From positions 236,874 through 300,873 of the forward strand of contig NZ_JAPNTZ010000013.1 of NCBI RefSeq assembly GCF_026626335.1: 64,000 nt of DNA. Direction: 5' to 3'. Each line of letters starts with the position of its first letter. Within the stretch, counting starts at the first letter, position 1. Positions 7,694 through 15,621 of this stretch are shown piece after piece. Source of the DNA: Paractinoplanes pyxinae (GTDB taxonomy: Bacteria > Actinomycetota > Actinomycetes > Mycobacteriales > Micromonosporaceae). A program made the position numbers and the translations under genes. The notes under the pieces were generated by a model. The model had not been told where the DNA came from. It worked only from the letters and a program-made list of their open reading frames with translations, and made no database searches.

Positions 7694-9925
7694 GTGACTT
7701 CGAAGCTGAGCCGAAGCGTCGTGATGCTGCTGGCCGCCCTGGCGGCGGTCGCGCTCGTGGCCGGGCCCGCAGTGGCCCAGGCGCCCGAGCGGCTGGCCAC
7801 CCAGGTGACTGATCCGGGCGGCGTCCTGAGCGACCGCGCCGGCGTCGACGCGGCTCTGGCCGAGATGCAAGACAGCACCGGCATCCAGCTGTTCGTGGTC
7901 CTGGTCGACTCGTTCGACGGCACCCCGGCCCAGCAGTGGACCGACGAGACGGCCCGGCTCAGCGACCTCGGCAACCGCGACGCGTTGCTGGCCGTTGCGG
8001 TCACCGATCGCGCGTACGCCTATTCGTTCCCGGAGGACTCGCGGATCAGCGACCGCGAGCTGGCCGACGTCGCCGCGAACAACATCGAACCGGCGCTCAG
8101 CCGCAGCGACTGGTCCGGCGCGGTGATCGCGGGCGCGCAGGGCTACACCGACGCCGCCACCGGCTCCAGCAACTTCGGCTGGATCTTCCTGGTGCTCGGC
8201 ATCATCGTCGTGATCGTGCTGGCCTGGATGTGGCTGCGCAAACGCCGGGCGGTGGCGCACACCGCACCCGCCGGCGCTCCCGCGGCCCCCGCCGGCCCCA
8301 CTGCCGAAGAGCTCACCGCCAGGGCAAACGCGCTGCTCATCGAGCTCGACGACGACCTGCGAGCCGGCGAACGCGAGCTGGCCCTGGCCGTCGCCCAGTA
8401 CGGCCCCGAGGCCACCGCCCCCTTCCAGGCCGCCCTCGAATCCTCCCGGCAGGACGTGGCCGAGGCCTTCCGCCTGCGCATGACGCTCGACGAGGTGCCC
8501 GCCCCCGACGCCACCCAGCGACGCGACACGCTGACCCAAATCATCTCGCTGTGCGAGGCGGCCGACGCCCGCCTCGACGCCGAGTCCGAAGCCTTCGACC
8601 GCCTGCGCGACCTGGAAGGCCGAGCCGCCGAGGCCGCCACCGAAATCGACCAGCGCCGTGCCACCATCGAGGCCGCGCTGCCCGCCACGGAAGCGACGCT
8701 CAAACAGCTGACGGCCACCTACTCCGGCAGCACGGTCACCGCCATAGCCACCAACGTCGACCAGGCCCGCGAACGCCTGACCTTCGCCGCCACCGCTTTG
8801 ACCAACGCCCGGCATGCCCTGACCAGCGCAACCCACCCGACCCCCGGTGCCACCCCGGCCGCCCCACCTCCTGGCACGGGCGCAGGGCCTGCCACGGGCG
8901 CCGGTGCCGGGCCTGACGCTGGTGCAGGTGCCGGGCCTGACGCTGGTGCGGGGCCTGGCGCGGGCGCAGGTGCCGGGCCTGACGCGGGCGTGGGATCTGG
9001 CGCTGGCGCGGCGCCTGGCGCGGGCGCGGGACCTGGCGCTGGTGTCCGGCCCGGCGTGGGCGCGGGCGTGCCCGGTGGTGACCGGGCCGAGGCCGCGCTG
9101 GCCGTCCGGGCCGCCGAGCAGGCTGTGGACCAGGCCGACCAGCTGGTGGCCGCCGTGGCCCGGGCTGCCGCCGACCTGCCCGCCGCCCGATCCGCGGCCG
9201 ACGCCTTGATCAACGAGATCACCGGCGAGATCGCCGCCGGCCGAGCCGCCCTGACCGGCAACACCGTCGCCCCCGCCGGCTTGACCGCCGCCATCACCGG
9301 CGGCGAACAGGCCTTGGCCGAGGTGCGCGCCGCGTTCTCCGCCGAGCGACCCGACCCGGTCGACGCCGTGGCCCGGCTGCAGACCGCCGACGCCGCCCTC
9401 GACGCCGCCCTGGCCGAGGCGAGAGACGTCGCCGAACGCCTGGCCCACGACCGCAGCCTCCTGTCCCAGGAACTTCCGGTCGCCCGCGCCGAGGTAGCCG
9501 CGGCCAACGACTTCATCACCACCCGCCGCGGCGCCGTCCGCTCCGAGGCCCGGGCCACCCTCTCCGAGGCCGTACGCCACTTGTCGGTAGCCGAAAGCGT
9601 CGCCACCACAGACCCCGCCACGGCCTTGGCCGAGGCCCGCCAGGCCCGCCAGCTGGCCGCCAACGCCGCCCGCTCCGCCAACCTGGACGTCCAACGCTGG
9701 GGCGGCGGCCCCGGCTACGGCGGCGGCTGGGGCGGCGGCCGCGGCTCCCAGGGCGGCTTCGACGCAGGCGCCTTCGCCGGCGCCGTCCTAGGCGGCATCC
9801 TCTCCGGCGGCGCCCGCTCCGGCGGCTACCACGGCGGCGGCTTCGGCGGCAGCGCCTCCCGAGGCCGCCGCACAAGCGGCGGCGGAGGCGGAGGCGGCCG
9901 CAGAGGAGGAGGCGGCCGCTTCTGA
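7694..9925 (+). CDS. TPM-domain membrane protein with Gly/Ala/Pro repeats and glycine-rich tail
   Basis: The protein has 743 residues: an N-terminal signal peptide (to about 29, ending AVAQA), a TPM domain (about 30-155, with DRAYAYSFPEDSRI), one membrane helix near 158-178 (FLVLGIIVVIVLAWMWL), two long Ala/Glu-rich helical regions, a degenerate PGAGAG-type repeat (about 393-460) splitting them, and a C-terminal Gly-rich tail (GGGFGGS, ending GGGGRF). TPM proteins are membrane-associated and often linked to photosystem or envelope repair in other phyla; here the role is unknown. GTG 7694 sits six bases after TAGGTT, a layout typical of leaderless transcripts. Confidence 0.85.
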   Translation: MTSKLSRSVVMLLAALAAVALVAGPAVAQAPERLATQVTDPGGVLSDRAGVDAALAEMQDSTGIQLFVVLVDSFDGTPAQQWTDETARLSDLGNRDALLAVAVTDRAYAYSFPEDSRISDRELADVAANNIEPALSRSDWSGAVIAGAQGYTDAATGSSNFGWIFLVLGIIVVIVLAWMWLRKRRAVAHTAPAGAPAAPAGPTAEELTARANALLIELDDDLRAGERELALAVAQYGPEATAPFQAALESSRQDVAEAFRLRMTLDEVPAPDATQRRDTLTQIISLCEAADARLDAESEAFDRLRDLEGRAAEAATEIDQRRATIEAALPATEATLKQLTATYSGSTVTAIATNVDQARERLTFAATALTNARHALTSATHPTPGATPAAPPPGTGAGPATGAGAGPDAGAGAGPDAGAGPGAGAGAGPDAGVGSGAGAAPGAGAGPGAGVRPGVGAGVPGGDRAEAALAVRAAEQAVDQADQLVAAVARAAADLPAARSAADALINEITGEIAAGRAALTGNTVAPAGLTAAITGGEQALAEVRAAFSAERPDPVDAVARLQTADAALDAALAEARDVAERLAHDRSLLSQELPVARAEVAAANDFITTRRGAVRSEARATLSEAVRHLSVAESVATTDPATALAEARQARQLAANAARSANLDVQRWGGGPGYGGGWGGGRGSQGGFDAGAFAGAVLGGILSGGARSGGYHGGGFGGSASRGRRTSGGGGGGGRRGGGGRF

Positions 9926-10854
9926 CCCACTCCCCCTAAACGCCAGACTCGTCGCAGACGCCAAAGCGAGCCCACCACGCACCGCGCGACCATGCCCGTT
10001 TCGCGTGACCACCAGCGTGGACGGCCAACTCGCCGTCAACCCGACGCGCACCCGTCGACGCGAGGCCATGAACGCAACACTCGGCCGCGTTCGCAAGGGC
10101 ACGGCCACGAGCCCAAAGCGCGGCCACGAATGCGCCGCGAGCCGCAGGCGCCGAGACCGTATACGCAGGCCCGCGCCACTAGTCGCAAGGGCGCGGCCGT
10201 GATCAAAAGGTGCCACAGTGAGGGCGACGCGAGGCAAGAACGCTTGGGCGTGAGCGCGCCACGAGGCGTGAGCGCGAGGCGTGGGCATCGGCGTGAGCGC
10301 GACGCGAGGGCGAGGCGAGGGCGTGAGCGCGACGCGACGCGTGAGCGCCACGCGACGCGTGAGCGCCACGCGAGGGTGGGCGTGAGCGAGGCATGGGCGT
10401 GAGCGCGACGCGAGGGCGAGGCGAGGGCGTGAGCGCGACGCGAGGGTGGGCGTGAGCGAGGCATGGGCATGGGCGTGAGCACGACGCGAGGCGTGGCCGT
10501 GAGCACGACGCGAGGTGCAGACGTCCAGGCGTGAGCGCGAGGCGAGGCCATGAGCGCAACGCGAGGCGCAGACGCTCAGGCGTGGCCGTGAGTGCGAAGC
10601 GTGGCGGTGGGTTTGAGCGTGGCAGAGGCGACGCATCGTCCTGGAACAGTCCTGAAGGTCACGCCGGAATGGGCGGCTGGGACGCTTGAGGGTGTTTGCG
10701 AGGGATTCGTTGCGATTGGCACGGCGGAGTGCGATGCCTGAGCGTGGTGGGTGGTTGCCGGCGAGGGTTCGCGACTCGGCGGAAGATGCTCTTCGTGAGC
10801 GCCGACGGAGGGCGTGTCGGGAACCGCGGTCGAGGCTGGGGCTTTGCGCTTGGC
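9926..10854 (+). repeat. Non-coding satellite-like tandem repeat region
   Basis: No convincing gene lies here. From about 10250 to 10540 the sequence is built of degenerate units around GTGAGCGCGACGCGAGG. GTGAGC recurs 13 times at spacings of 17-32 bases, most often 18, 23 and 30. Higher-order copies include a 48-bp perfect direct repeat (10290-10337 and 10396-10443) and a 31-bp perfect one (10368-10398 and 10438-10468). The flanks (10080-10200 and 10540-10640) hold weaker copies. Because the unit has no stop codons on the minus strand, long Arg/Ala/His-rich open frames appear there; they are artefacts of the repeat. Confidence 0.85.
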
Positions 10855-11160
10855 TCAGCGGGAAGGGTCGGAGACCTCGATCACGCGGGTGGTGGGTGCG
10901 GCGTCGCCCAGTTGGGCTCGTAGGGCCAGGCGGTCGGGGTCGGCCATGAAGGCTTCGTAGCCGGCGCGGGACTCGAAGCGGATCGTGTGGACCTCGGCTT
11001 GGGCGTCCGTGCTGTAGAGGCGGGACTCGAGTGCACCGCCGTGCCGGGACAGCATTGCCAGGACGGCGTCCTCGTAGCGCCTGCCTTCGGCGGCGTGGGA
11101 AGGCGACATGTCCACGATGGCTACCAGCAGGAGACTGCCCGCTTCGCTGCGCTCGACCAT
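10855..11160 (-). CDS. Small antibiotic-biosynthesis-monooxygenase-like (dimeric alpha/beta barrel) protein
   Basis: A protein of 101 residues with the ferredoxin-like pattern of DUF1330/ABM-type proteins: a first strand LLLVAIVDM, a helix EGRRYEDAVLAMLSRHGG, the strand LESRLYSTD, then EVHTIRFESRAGYEAFMADPDRLALRAQL. Proteins of this fold are small dimers; some are monooxygenases and many are uncharacterised. There is no signal peptide. It stands alone between the repeat region and a 520-base gap. The reaction is not predicted. Confidence 0.7.
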   Translation of the reverse strand: MVERSEAGSLLLVAIVDMSPSHAAEGRRYEDAVLAMLSRHGGALESRLYSTDAQAEVHTIRFESRAGYEAFMADPDRLALRAQLGDAAPTTRVIEVSDPSR

Positions 11161-11550
11161 GCCGCGAAGTATCGCACCGCCACGCAGCCAGGCATCTCAT
11201 GATCGGCAGCGGAGGTAGCGCCGAGCGGTCTTGAGACGCTAGTGGGCGACCCATCCAGCGAGAGCGCCGCGATGGACGGCAGATGAACGTCGCAGCCTGC
11301 CAGTAAGGGCCGAAGCCCGTAGCCGACCGCCCGGAGCAGCAAGCCCGACCACCCCGCAGAGGGGCCGGTGACCGCAAGCGGCACGGTGCGAACGCATGAC
11401 CCACCACCCAGGCCCGCCCGGGTGACGAAACGGCCCACCTCCGCCACCGCGCGGCAGCCAGACCACCAACCCGCACGGGTCTACGCGCCGCACCTCCCGA
11501 TCAGAGAAGCGCCGATCACCGCCCTAGAGCGAGGTGAAACCCCGCAAGGA
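11161..11550. other. Intergenic stretch without recognisable genes
   Basis: No frame on either strand has the codon bias seen in the neighbouring genes or any recognisable motif. The sequence is slightly less ordered in composition than the flanking repeat and ends at the large inverted repeat beginning at 11551. I see nothing functional in it. Confidence 0.6.
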
Positions 11551-11615
11551 CGGGGCCGAGGGTGACCATGCAGGGCGTATCGCCTTTCAGCCCAGCATGG
11601 TCACCCTCGGCCCCG
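11551..11615 (-). terminator. Long perfect inverted repeat downstream of cystathionine beta-synthase gene
   Basis: A 21-bp perfect inverted repeat (11551-11571 with 11595-11615) encloses 23 bases that contain a small GGCG-TAT-CGCC hairpin; a further CCCC...GGGG hairpin abuts it at about 11540-11555. It lies 67 bases past the stop of the minus-strand gene, so it probably ends that transcript, although no T-tract follows. An alternative is a remnant of a mobile palindromic element. Confidence 0.6.
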
Positions 11616-11681
11616 GCCGTCCCAGCGCAAGAAAGCCCAACCCGCTCACAGCAAGAAAGACTAAACCGCAGCAAGCAAAGC

Positions 11682-13043
11682 TCAGGACAGATGAGCCAGC
11701 AGATCCTGCCGAGTCAAAACCCCGGCCGGCTTCCCGTCGATCAGCACCATCGCGGCGTCGGACTTCTCGAGCAGGGACACGGCCTCGCTGACCGGCTGCC
11801 CACCACCGATCATCGGGAGCGGCTCGGCCATGTGGCGCTCTATCGTGTCGTGCAGGTGGGCCTGCCCCGTGAACAGCGCGTCCAGCAGCGCCTTCTCGGC
11901 TATCGACCCGGCCACCTCACCCGTCACGACCGGCGGCTCTGCCTTCAGCACCGGGAGCTGCGACACCCCGTACTCGCGCATGTAGTCGATCGCGTCGCGG
12001 ACTGTTTCGGTCGGGTGGACGTGGATCAGGGGCGGCATCGTTCCGCCCTTGCCTTCGAGGGCGTCGGCCACCGTCGGCGCGCCCTCGACCGTACGCAGGA
12101 AGCCGTAGCGCGCCATCCAGTCGTCGTTGAAGATCTTCGACAGGTAGCCGCGGCCTCCGTCCGGCAACAGCACCACGACGACGTCGCCCGGGTCGGCTCG
12201 GCGGGCCACCTCGAGCGCGGCCACGACGGCCATGCCGCAGGAGCCGCCCACCAGCAGTCCTTCCTCGCGGGCCAGGCGGCGGGTCATCTCGAAGGAGTCG
12301 GAGTCGGAGACCTCGATGATCTCGTCGCAGACTTCCCGGTCGTACGTGGTGGGCCAGAAGTCCTCGCCCACGCCCTCGACCAGGTACGGACGCCCCGTTC
12401 CGCCTGAGTAGACCGACCCTTCCGGGTCGGCCCCGATCACTCGTACGCCGGAACCTTGCTCTTTCAGATAGCGCCCGACCCCGGTGATCGTGCCGCCTGT
12501 GCCCACCCCGGCCACGAAGTGCGTGATCCGCCCGTCCGTCTGCTTCCACAGCTCGGGACCGGTCTCTTCGTAGTGGGAGCGGGGGTTCGCGGCGTTGCTG
12601 TACTGGTCGGGCTTCCACGCGCCGGGCACTTCGCGGGCCAGGCGGTCGGAGACGTTGTAGTAGGAGCGCGGGTCTTCGGGGGCGACCGCGGTCGGGCAGA
12701 CCACCACGTCGGCCCCGTACGCCTTCAGCACGTTCCTTTTGTCTTCGCTGACCTTGTCGGGGCAGACGAAGATGCACTTGTAGCCTCGTTGCTGCGCGAC
12801 GAGGGCCAGCCCCACACCCGTGTTTCCGCTGGTGGGCTCCACGATGGTGCCGCCCGGCTGGAGCAGCCCGTCGCGTTCGGCGTCGAGGACCATCCGCATG
12901 GCGATCCGGTCTTTGACCGAGCCGCCCGGGTTGAAGTATTCGACCTTGGCCAGCACGGTGGCGGCGATGCCCTCGGTGACCTTGTTCAGCTTGACCAGGG
13001 GGGTGTCCCCGATGATGTCGACGACGTTGTCGTAATAGCGCAC
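11682..13043 (-). CDS. cbs: Cystathionine beta-synthase
   Basis: The protein has 453 residues. The PLP-dependent domain (about 1-325) carries the PLP lysine in GGSVKDRIAMRM, the substrate loop TSGNTGVGLAL and the phosphate-binding loop GVGTGGTITGVGRYL. A CBS-domain pair (about 335-453) closes the protein (IHVHPTETVRDAIDYMREYGVSQLPV, VLIDGKPAGVLTRQDLL). This domain order fits cystathionine beta-synthase, which condenses homocysteine and serine in reverse transsulfuration, better than cysteine synthase, which lacks CBS domains. GTG 13043 lies three bases after the DUF1232 stop, and a TAGTCT box close upstream could also give a leaderless transcript. Confidence 0.93.
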   Translation of the reverse strand: MRYYDNVVDIIGDTPLVKLNKVTEGIAATVLAKVEYFNPGGSVKDRIAMRMVLDAERDGLLQPGGTIVEPTSGNTGVGLALVAQQRGYKCIFVCPDKVSEDKRNVLKAYGADVVVCPTAVAPEDPRSYYNVSDRLAREVPGAWKPDQYSNAANPRSHYEETGPELWKQTDGRITHFVAGVGTGGTITGVGRYLKEQGSGVRVIGADPEGSVYSGGTGRPYLVEGVGEDFWPTTYDREVCDEIIEVSDSDSFEMTRRLAREEGLLVGGSCGMAVVAALEVARRADPGDVVVVLLPDGGRGYLSKIFNDDWMARYGFLRTVEGAPTVADALEGKGGTMPPLIHVHPTETVRDAIDYMREYGVSQLPVLKAEPPVVTGEVAGSIAEKALLDALFTGQAHLHDTIERHMAEPLPMIGGGQPVSEAVSLLEKSDAAMVLIDGKPAGVLTRQDLLAHLS

Positions 13044-13046
13044 ACC

Positions 13047-13391
13047 TCAGACTACGACTATGCGGTCCTGCTGCCGCTCCCACTCCAGGAAGCGCTGGGT
13101 CTCGGCCAGCACCGCGCCGGCCAGCCAGGCCACCATCACGGCGTCGTCGGCCAGGCCGAACACCGTGAGGAAGAGCTCGGGGATGAAGTCGACCGGCGAG
13201 ACGACGTACGCCGTGGCCGCGGCCATCATGGCCAGGCGCAGCCCGCCGTCGTACTGGCCCTTCGTGGTCGCCTTCATCATGCGCGGGATCGCCGCGATGC
13301 GGGTGGAGAGGGACGGGCCACCGCGGGCCCCGGACATCAGGGCCTTGGCGAGCGCGCCGAAGGCCGCCGTCCGTTTCAGGGTCTTCGCCAT
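13047..13391 (-). CDS. DUF1232 (YkvA-like) membrane protein
   Basis: A protein of 114 residues with the DUF1232 core: a basic amphipathic N-terminal half, then AYVVSPVDFIPELFLTVFGLADDAVMVAWL, the typical SPIDxIPD...GxxDD signature with a membrane segment. The role of the family is unknown; members sit in the cytoplasmic membrane. It is probably co-transcribed with the cystathionine beta-synthase gene three bases downstream. Confidence 0.88.
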   Translation of the reverse strand: MAKTLKRTAAFGALAKALMSGARGGPSLSTRIAAIPRMMKATTKGQYDGGLRLAMMAAATAYVVSPVDFIPELFLTVFGLADDAVMVAWLAGAVLAETQRFLEWERQQDRIVVV

Positions 13392-13518
13392 GCCGTTCTC
13401 CTTCCGGTCATACCAGCATGACTTGCGCCCGCCATGATTGCCTGTCGCAGCCGCGCGATAACCTCGAATTCCCCACTGTTACCGATCTCGAGGACCGCGA
13501 GCGACAGCGAGGGAGCCT

Positions 13519-14595
13519 GTGAGCACCATTCAGATCTCTGCCCAGGACTGGCGCCGGATCAAACTGGCCGGTCAGATTCTCGGCGGCGTGACGGGCGCCC
13601 TGGCCACGGTGACCGCCCTCTCGGCCGGTCTGCTGCTGCGGCAGGCGGCGGACGCCCGCCGGATCATCCCGATGGCCGAGGCGCCGCCTCCGCGCGGTGA
13701 CGGCCTGTACGGCGGGAAGTTCGGCGGCCGGGCGATCAGCATGGTCATTCTGGGTGATTCGACGGCCGCCGGGTACGGCGTGCACCGGCCCCGGGAGACG
13801 CCGGGCGCGCTGCTGGCCACCGGCGTGTCGCGCCGCCTGCACCGGCCGGTCCGCCTGCACCGGCTGGCCGTGGTCGGGTCGATGTCGTCCGGCCTGCCCT
13901 ACCAGGTCGACGCCGCCCTCGAGCACGCGCCGGACGTGGCGATCATCCTGATCGGCGGCAACGACGTCACGCACGCCTCGGGCCGCTCCTCGGCCGTGCA
14001 CCATCTGGGCGAGGCGGTGCGCCGCCTGCGCGAGGCCGGCTGCCGGGTGGTCGTCGGCACCTGCCCGGACATCGGCGCCATCCAGCCGATCAAGCCGCCG
14101 CTGCGCTGGCTGGCCCGCAAGTGGAGCCGTGACCTGGCCGCGGCGCAGACGGTCGCGGTGGTCGCGGCGGGCGGTCGTACGGTGTCGATCGGCGGCCTGC
14201 TCGGGCCGATGTTCGAGGCCGACCCGGTGCGCATGTTCAGCTCCGACCACTTCCACCCGTCGGCCGAGGGGTACGCCCGGGCCGCCGCAGTGGTGCTCCC
14301 GACCCTGCTGGCCGCCCTCGGTGAGGACGACCGCGCGGTTCTGACCGGCGGCGAGGGGGTACGCAGTCTGGAGGAGGCCGCGCAAGAGGCCGTCCAGGCG
14401 CCGGGCACCGAGGTCAGTGCGGCCGGGCGGTGGGCGGTGCTGCGCCGGCATCCGTGGTTCGGCGAGCCGCGCTCGTGGTTCGGGCACCGTTCGGCGCCGG
14501 CGGCCCCCGGGGCGGAGGGGCAGTCCGTTCCCGGCGGCCGGTCGGCCTCGAGCGCCGTAGGGTGGACACCGGAGGATCAACAGCATGCTTCGTGA
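13519..14595 (+). CDS. SGNH/GDSL hydrolase family protein with N-terminal membrane segment
   Basis: The protein has 358 residues. A hydrophobic segment near residues 20-40 suggests an uncleaved signal anchor. The SGNH blocks are intact: block I ILGDSTAAG with Ser near 81, block III IGGNDVTH with Asn near 148, and block V DHFHPSAEGY with Asp/His near 236-239. Members are esterases or lipases acting on acyl esters, including cell-envelope lipids and acetylated sugars. The last about 90 residues are low-complexity and weakly conserved in appearance. Its stop overlaps the start of the small gene at 14585, which in turn overlaps the second SGNH gene. Confidence 0.88.
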   Translation: MSTIQISAQDWRRIKLAGQILGGVTGALATVTALSAGLLLRQAADARRIIPMAEAPPPRGDGLYGGKFGGRAISMVILGDSTAAGYGVHRPRETPGALLATGVSRRLHRPVRLHRLAVVGSMSSGLPYQVDAALEHAPDVAIILIGGNDVTHASGRSSAVHHLGEAVRRLREAGCRVVVGTCPDIGAIQPIKPPLRWLARKWSRDLAAAQTVAVVAAGGRTVSIGGLLGPMFEADPVRMFSSDHFHPSAEGYARAAAVVLPTLLAALGEDDRAVLTGGEGVRSLEEAAQEAVQAPGTEVSAAGRWAVLRRHPWFGEPRSWFGHRSAPAAPGAEGQSVPGGRSASSAVGWTPEDQQHAS

Positions 14596-14755
14596 CGGCA
14601 GCGTCGCCGGGGAAGTAGGCGGCAGCATCGCCCGGATAGCAGGCGGCACCGTCGCCGGGGAAGCCCGGAATGCAGGCGGCGCCGTCGCCGGGGAAGCAGG
14701 CGGCACCGTCGCCGAAAAGGCAGACGCTGGGAGGCGAGTGGGATGGCTGGTCTGA
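14585..14755 (+). CDS. 56-residue Gly/Ala repeat small protein between two SGNH hydrolases
   Basis: ATG 14585 lies eight bases after a GGAGGA Shine-Dalgarno (14571-14576). The frame overlaps the previous gene's TGA (14593-14595), and its own TGA (14753-14755) overlaps the next gene's ATG (14743), so all three look translationally coupled. The peptide starts MLRDGSVAGEVGGSIARIAG and carries about four to five copies of an eight-residue unit near AGGTVAGE, reflecting a 24-base DNA tandem repeat at about 14600-14725. It has no lipobox or clear membrane helix, though the spacing of Gly and Ala resembles a glycine zipper. Function unknown. Confidence 0.6.
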   Translation: MLRDGSVAGEVGGSIARIAGGTVAGEARNAGGAVAGEAGGTVAEKADAGRRVGWLV

Positions 14756-15534
14756 ACGCACGGATCGGTAAAGCGGCGGCCACCGGTCTGCTCGCCGGCA
14801 CGGTGGGCGGCGCGGCCCTGCTGGTCGGCGAGATTCTCGCGGCCAAGGCCCGCCGTTACGCGAAGCCGACCATGGGCCTGGCCTTGCGCACGTCCATGGG
14901 CCGGGTCTCGGCTCCGCCCCTGCGTCTCGTGCTGCTGGGTGATTCGGCGGCGATCGGCGTGGGTGTGGAGTGGCTGAGCGAGACGGTCGGCGGTCACCTG
15001 GCCCGGCTGCTGGCCGAGGGCAACGCCGACGTCGGCGAGCGGCACGTGCTGCTGTCCAGCGTCGGTGTGGCCGGTTCCCGCTCGTCCGACCTGGGCACCC
15101 AGGTGGCGCGGGCGCTGCTGGGCGAGCGTCCCGACGTCGCCGTGGTGCTGATCGGCGCCCACGACGCGACCAGCCTGCGCAGCCCCGAGGAGTCGGCGGC
15201 CCAGCTGGGCACGGCCGTGCGTCGCTTGCGCGAGGCGGGCGTACGGGTCGTCGTGGGCACCTGCCCCGACCTGGGCGCGCTGCGGGCGATCGCCCCGCCG
15301 CTGCGGCAGGTCGCCGGCGTGCTCGGGCGGCGCATGGCGAAGGCTCAGGCCAAGGCGGTCGTCGCGGCCGGTGGTTCCGTCGTGCACCTGGCTGACGAGA
15401 CGGGCGCCGTGTTCCGGGCCGACGCGGGCACCCTCTGCTACGACGGCTTCCACCCGTCGGCCGACGGCTACCGGGTGTGGGCGCACGCCCTGTACCCGGC
15501 TGTCGTGAAGGCGGCTATGACGCCCGCGGGCTGA
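14743..15534 (+). CDS. Second SGNH/GDSL hydrolase family protein
   Basis: The protein has 263 residues and is a paralogue of the 13519-14595 product, sharing the layout and phrases such as VVVGTCPD and FHPSA. It has a hydrophobic N-terminal segment (about 12-33), block I LLGDSAAIG with Ser near 68, and block V DGFHPSADGY. Block III reads IGAHDATS, so the usual Asn of the oxyanion hole is His, which may lower or change activity. The start ATG 14743 has a GGGAGG Shine-Dalgarno seven bases upstream and lies inside the end of the small repeat gene. Probably an envelope esterase partner of the first hydrolase. Confidence 0.85.
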   Translation: MAGLNARIGKAAATGLLAGTVGGAALLVGEILAAKARRYAKPTMGLALRTSMGRVSAPPLRLVLLGDSAAIGVGVEWLSETVGGHLARLLAEGNADVGERHVLLSSVGVAGSRSSDLGTQVARALLGERPDVAVVLIGAHDATSLRSPEESAAQLGTAVRRLREAGVRVVVGTCPDLGALRAIAPPLRQVAGVLGRRMAKAQAKAVVAAGGSVVHLADETGAVFRADAGTLCYDGFHPSADGYRVWAHALYPAVVKAAMTPAG

Positions 15535-15621
15535 GGGCAATGACGTTTTCGTAGTCGAACATGACTTGTGTGTGACGAAGTTGTACTTCCGGCTAAGTTA
15601 CCGGCCAGTTAAATTGGGCGC

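Noticed and set aside
10250..10540. CRISPR-like array
   Set aside because: Units are degenerate, adjoin without unique spacers of constant length, and no cas gene is near.
9788..11476. Open frames of up to about 560 codons on the minus strand across the repeat region
   Set aside because: They exist because the tandem unit contains no stop codon on that strand. Composition is Arg/Ala/His/Ser-biased, several frames are open at once, and no Shine-Dalgarno or domain is present.
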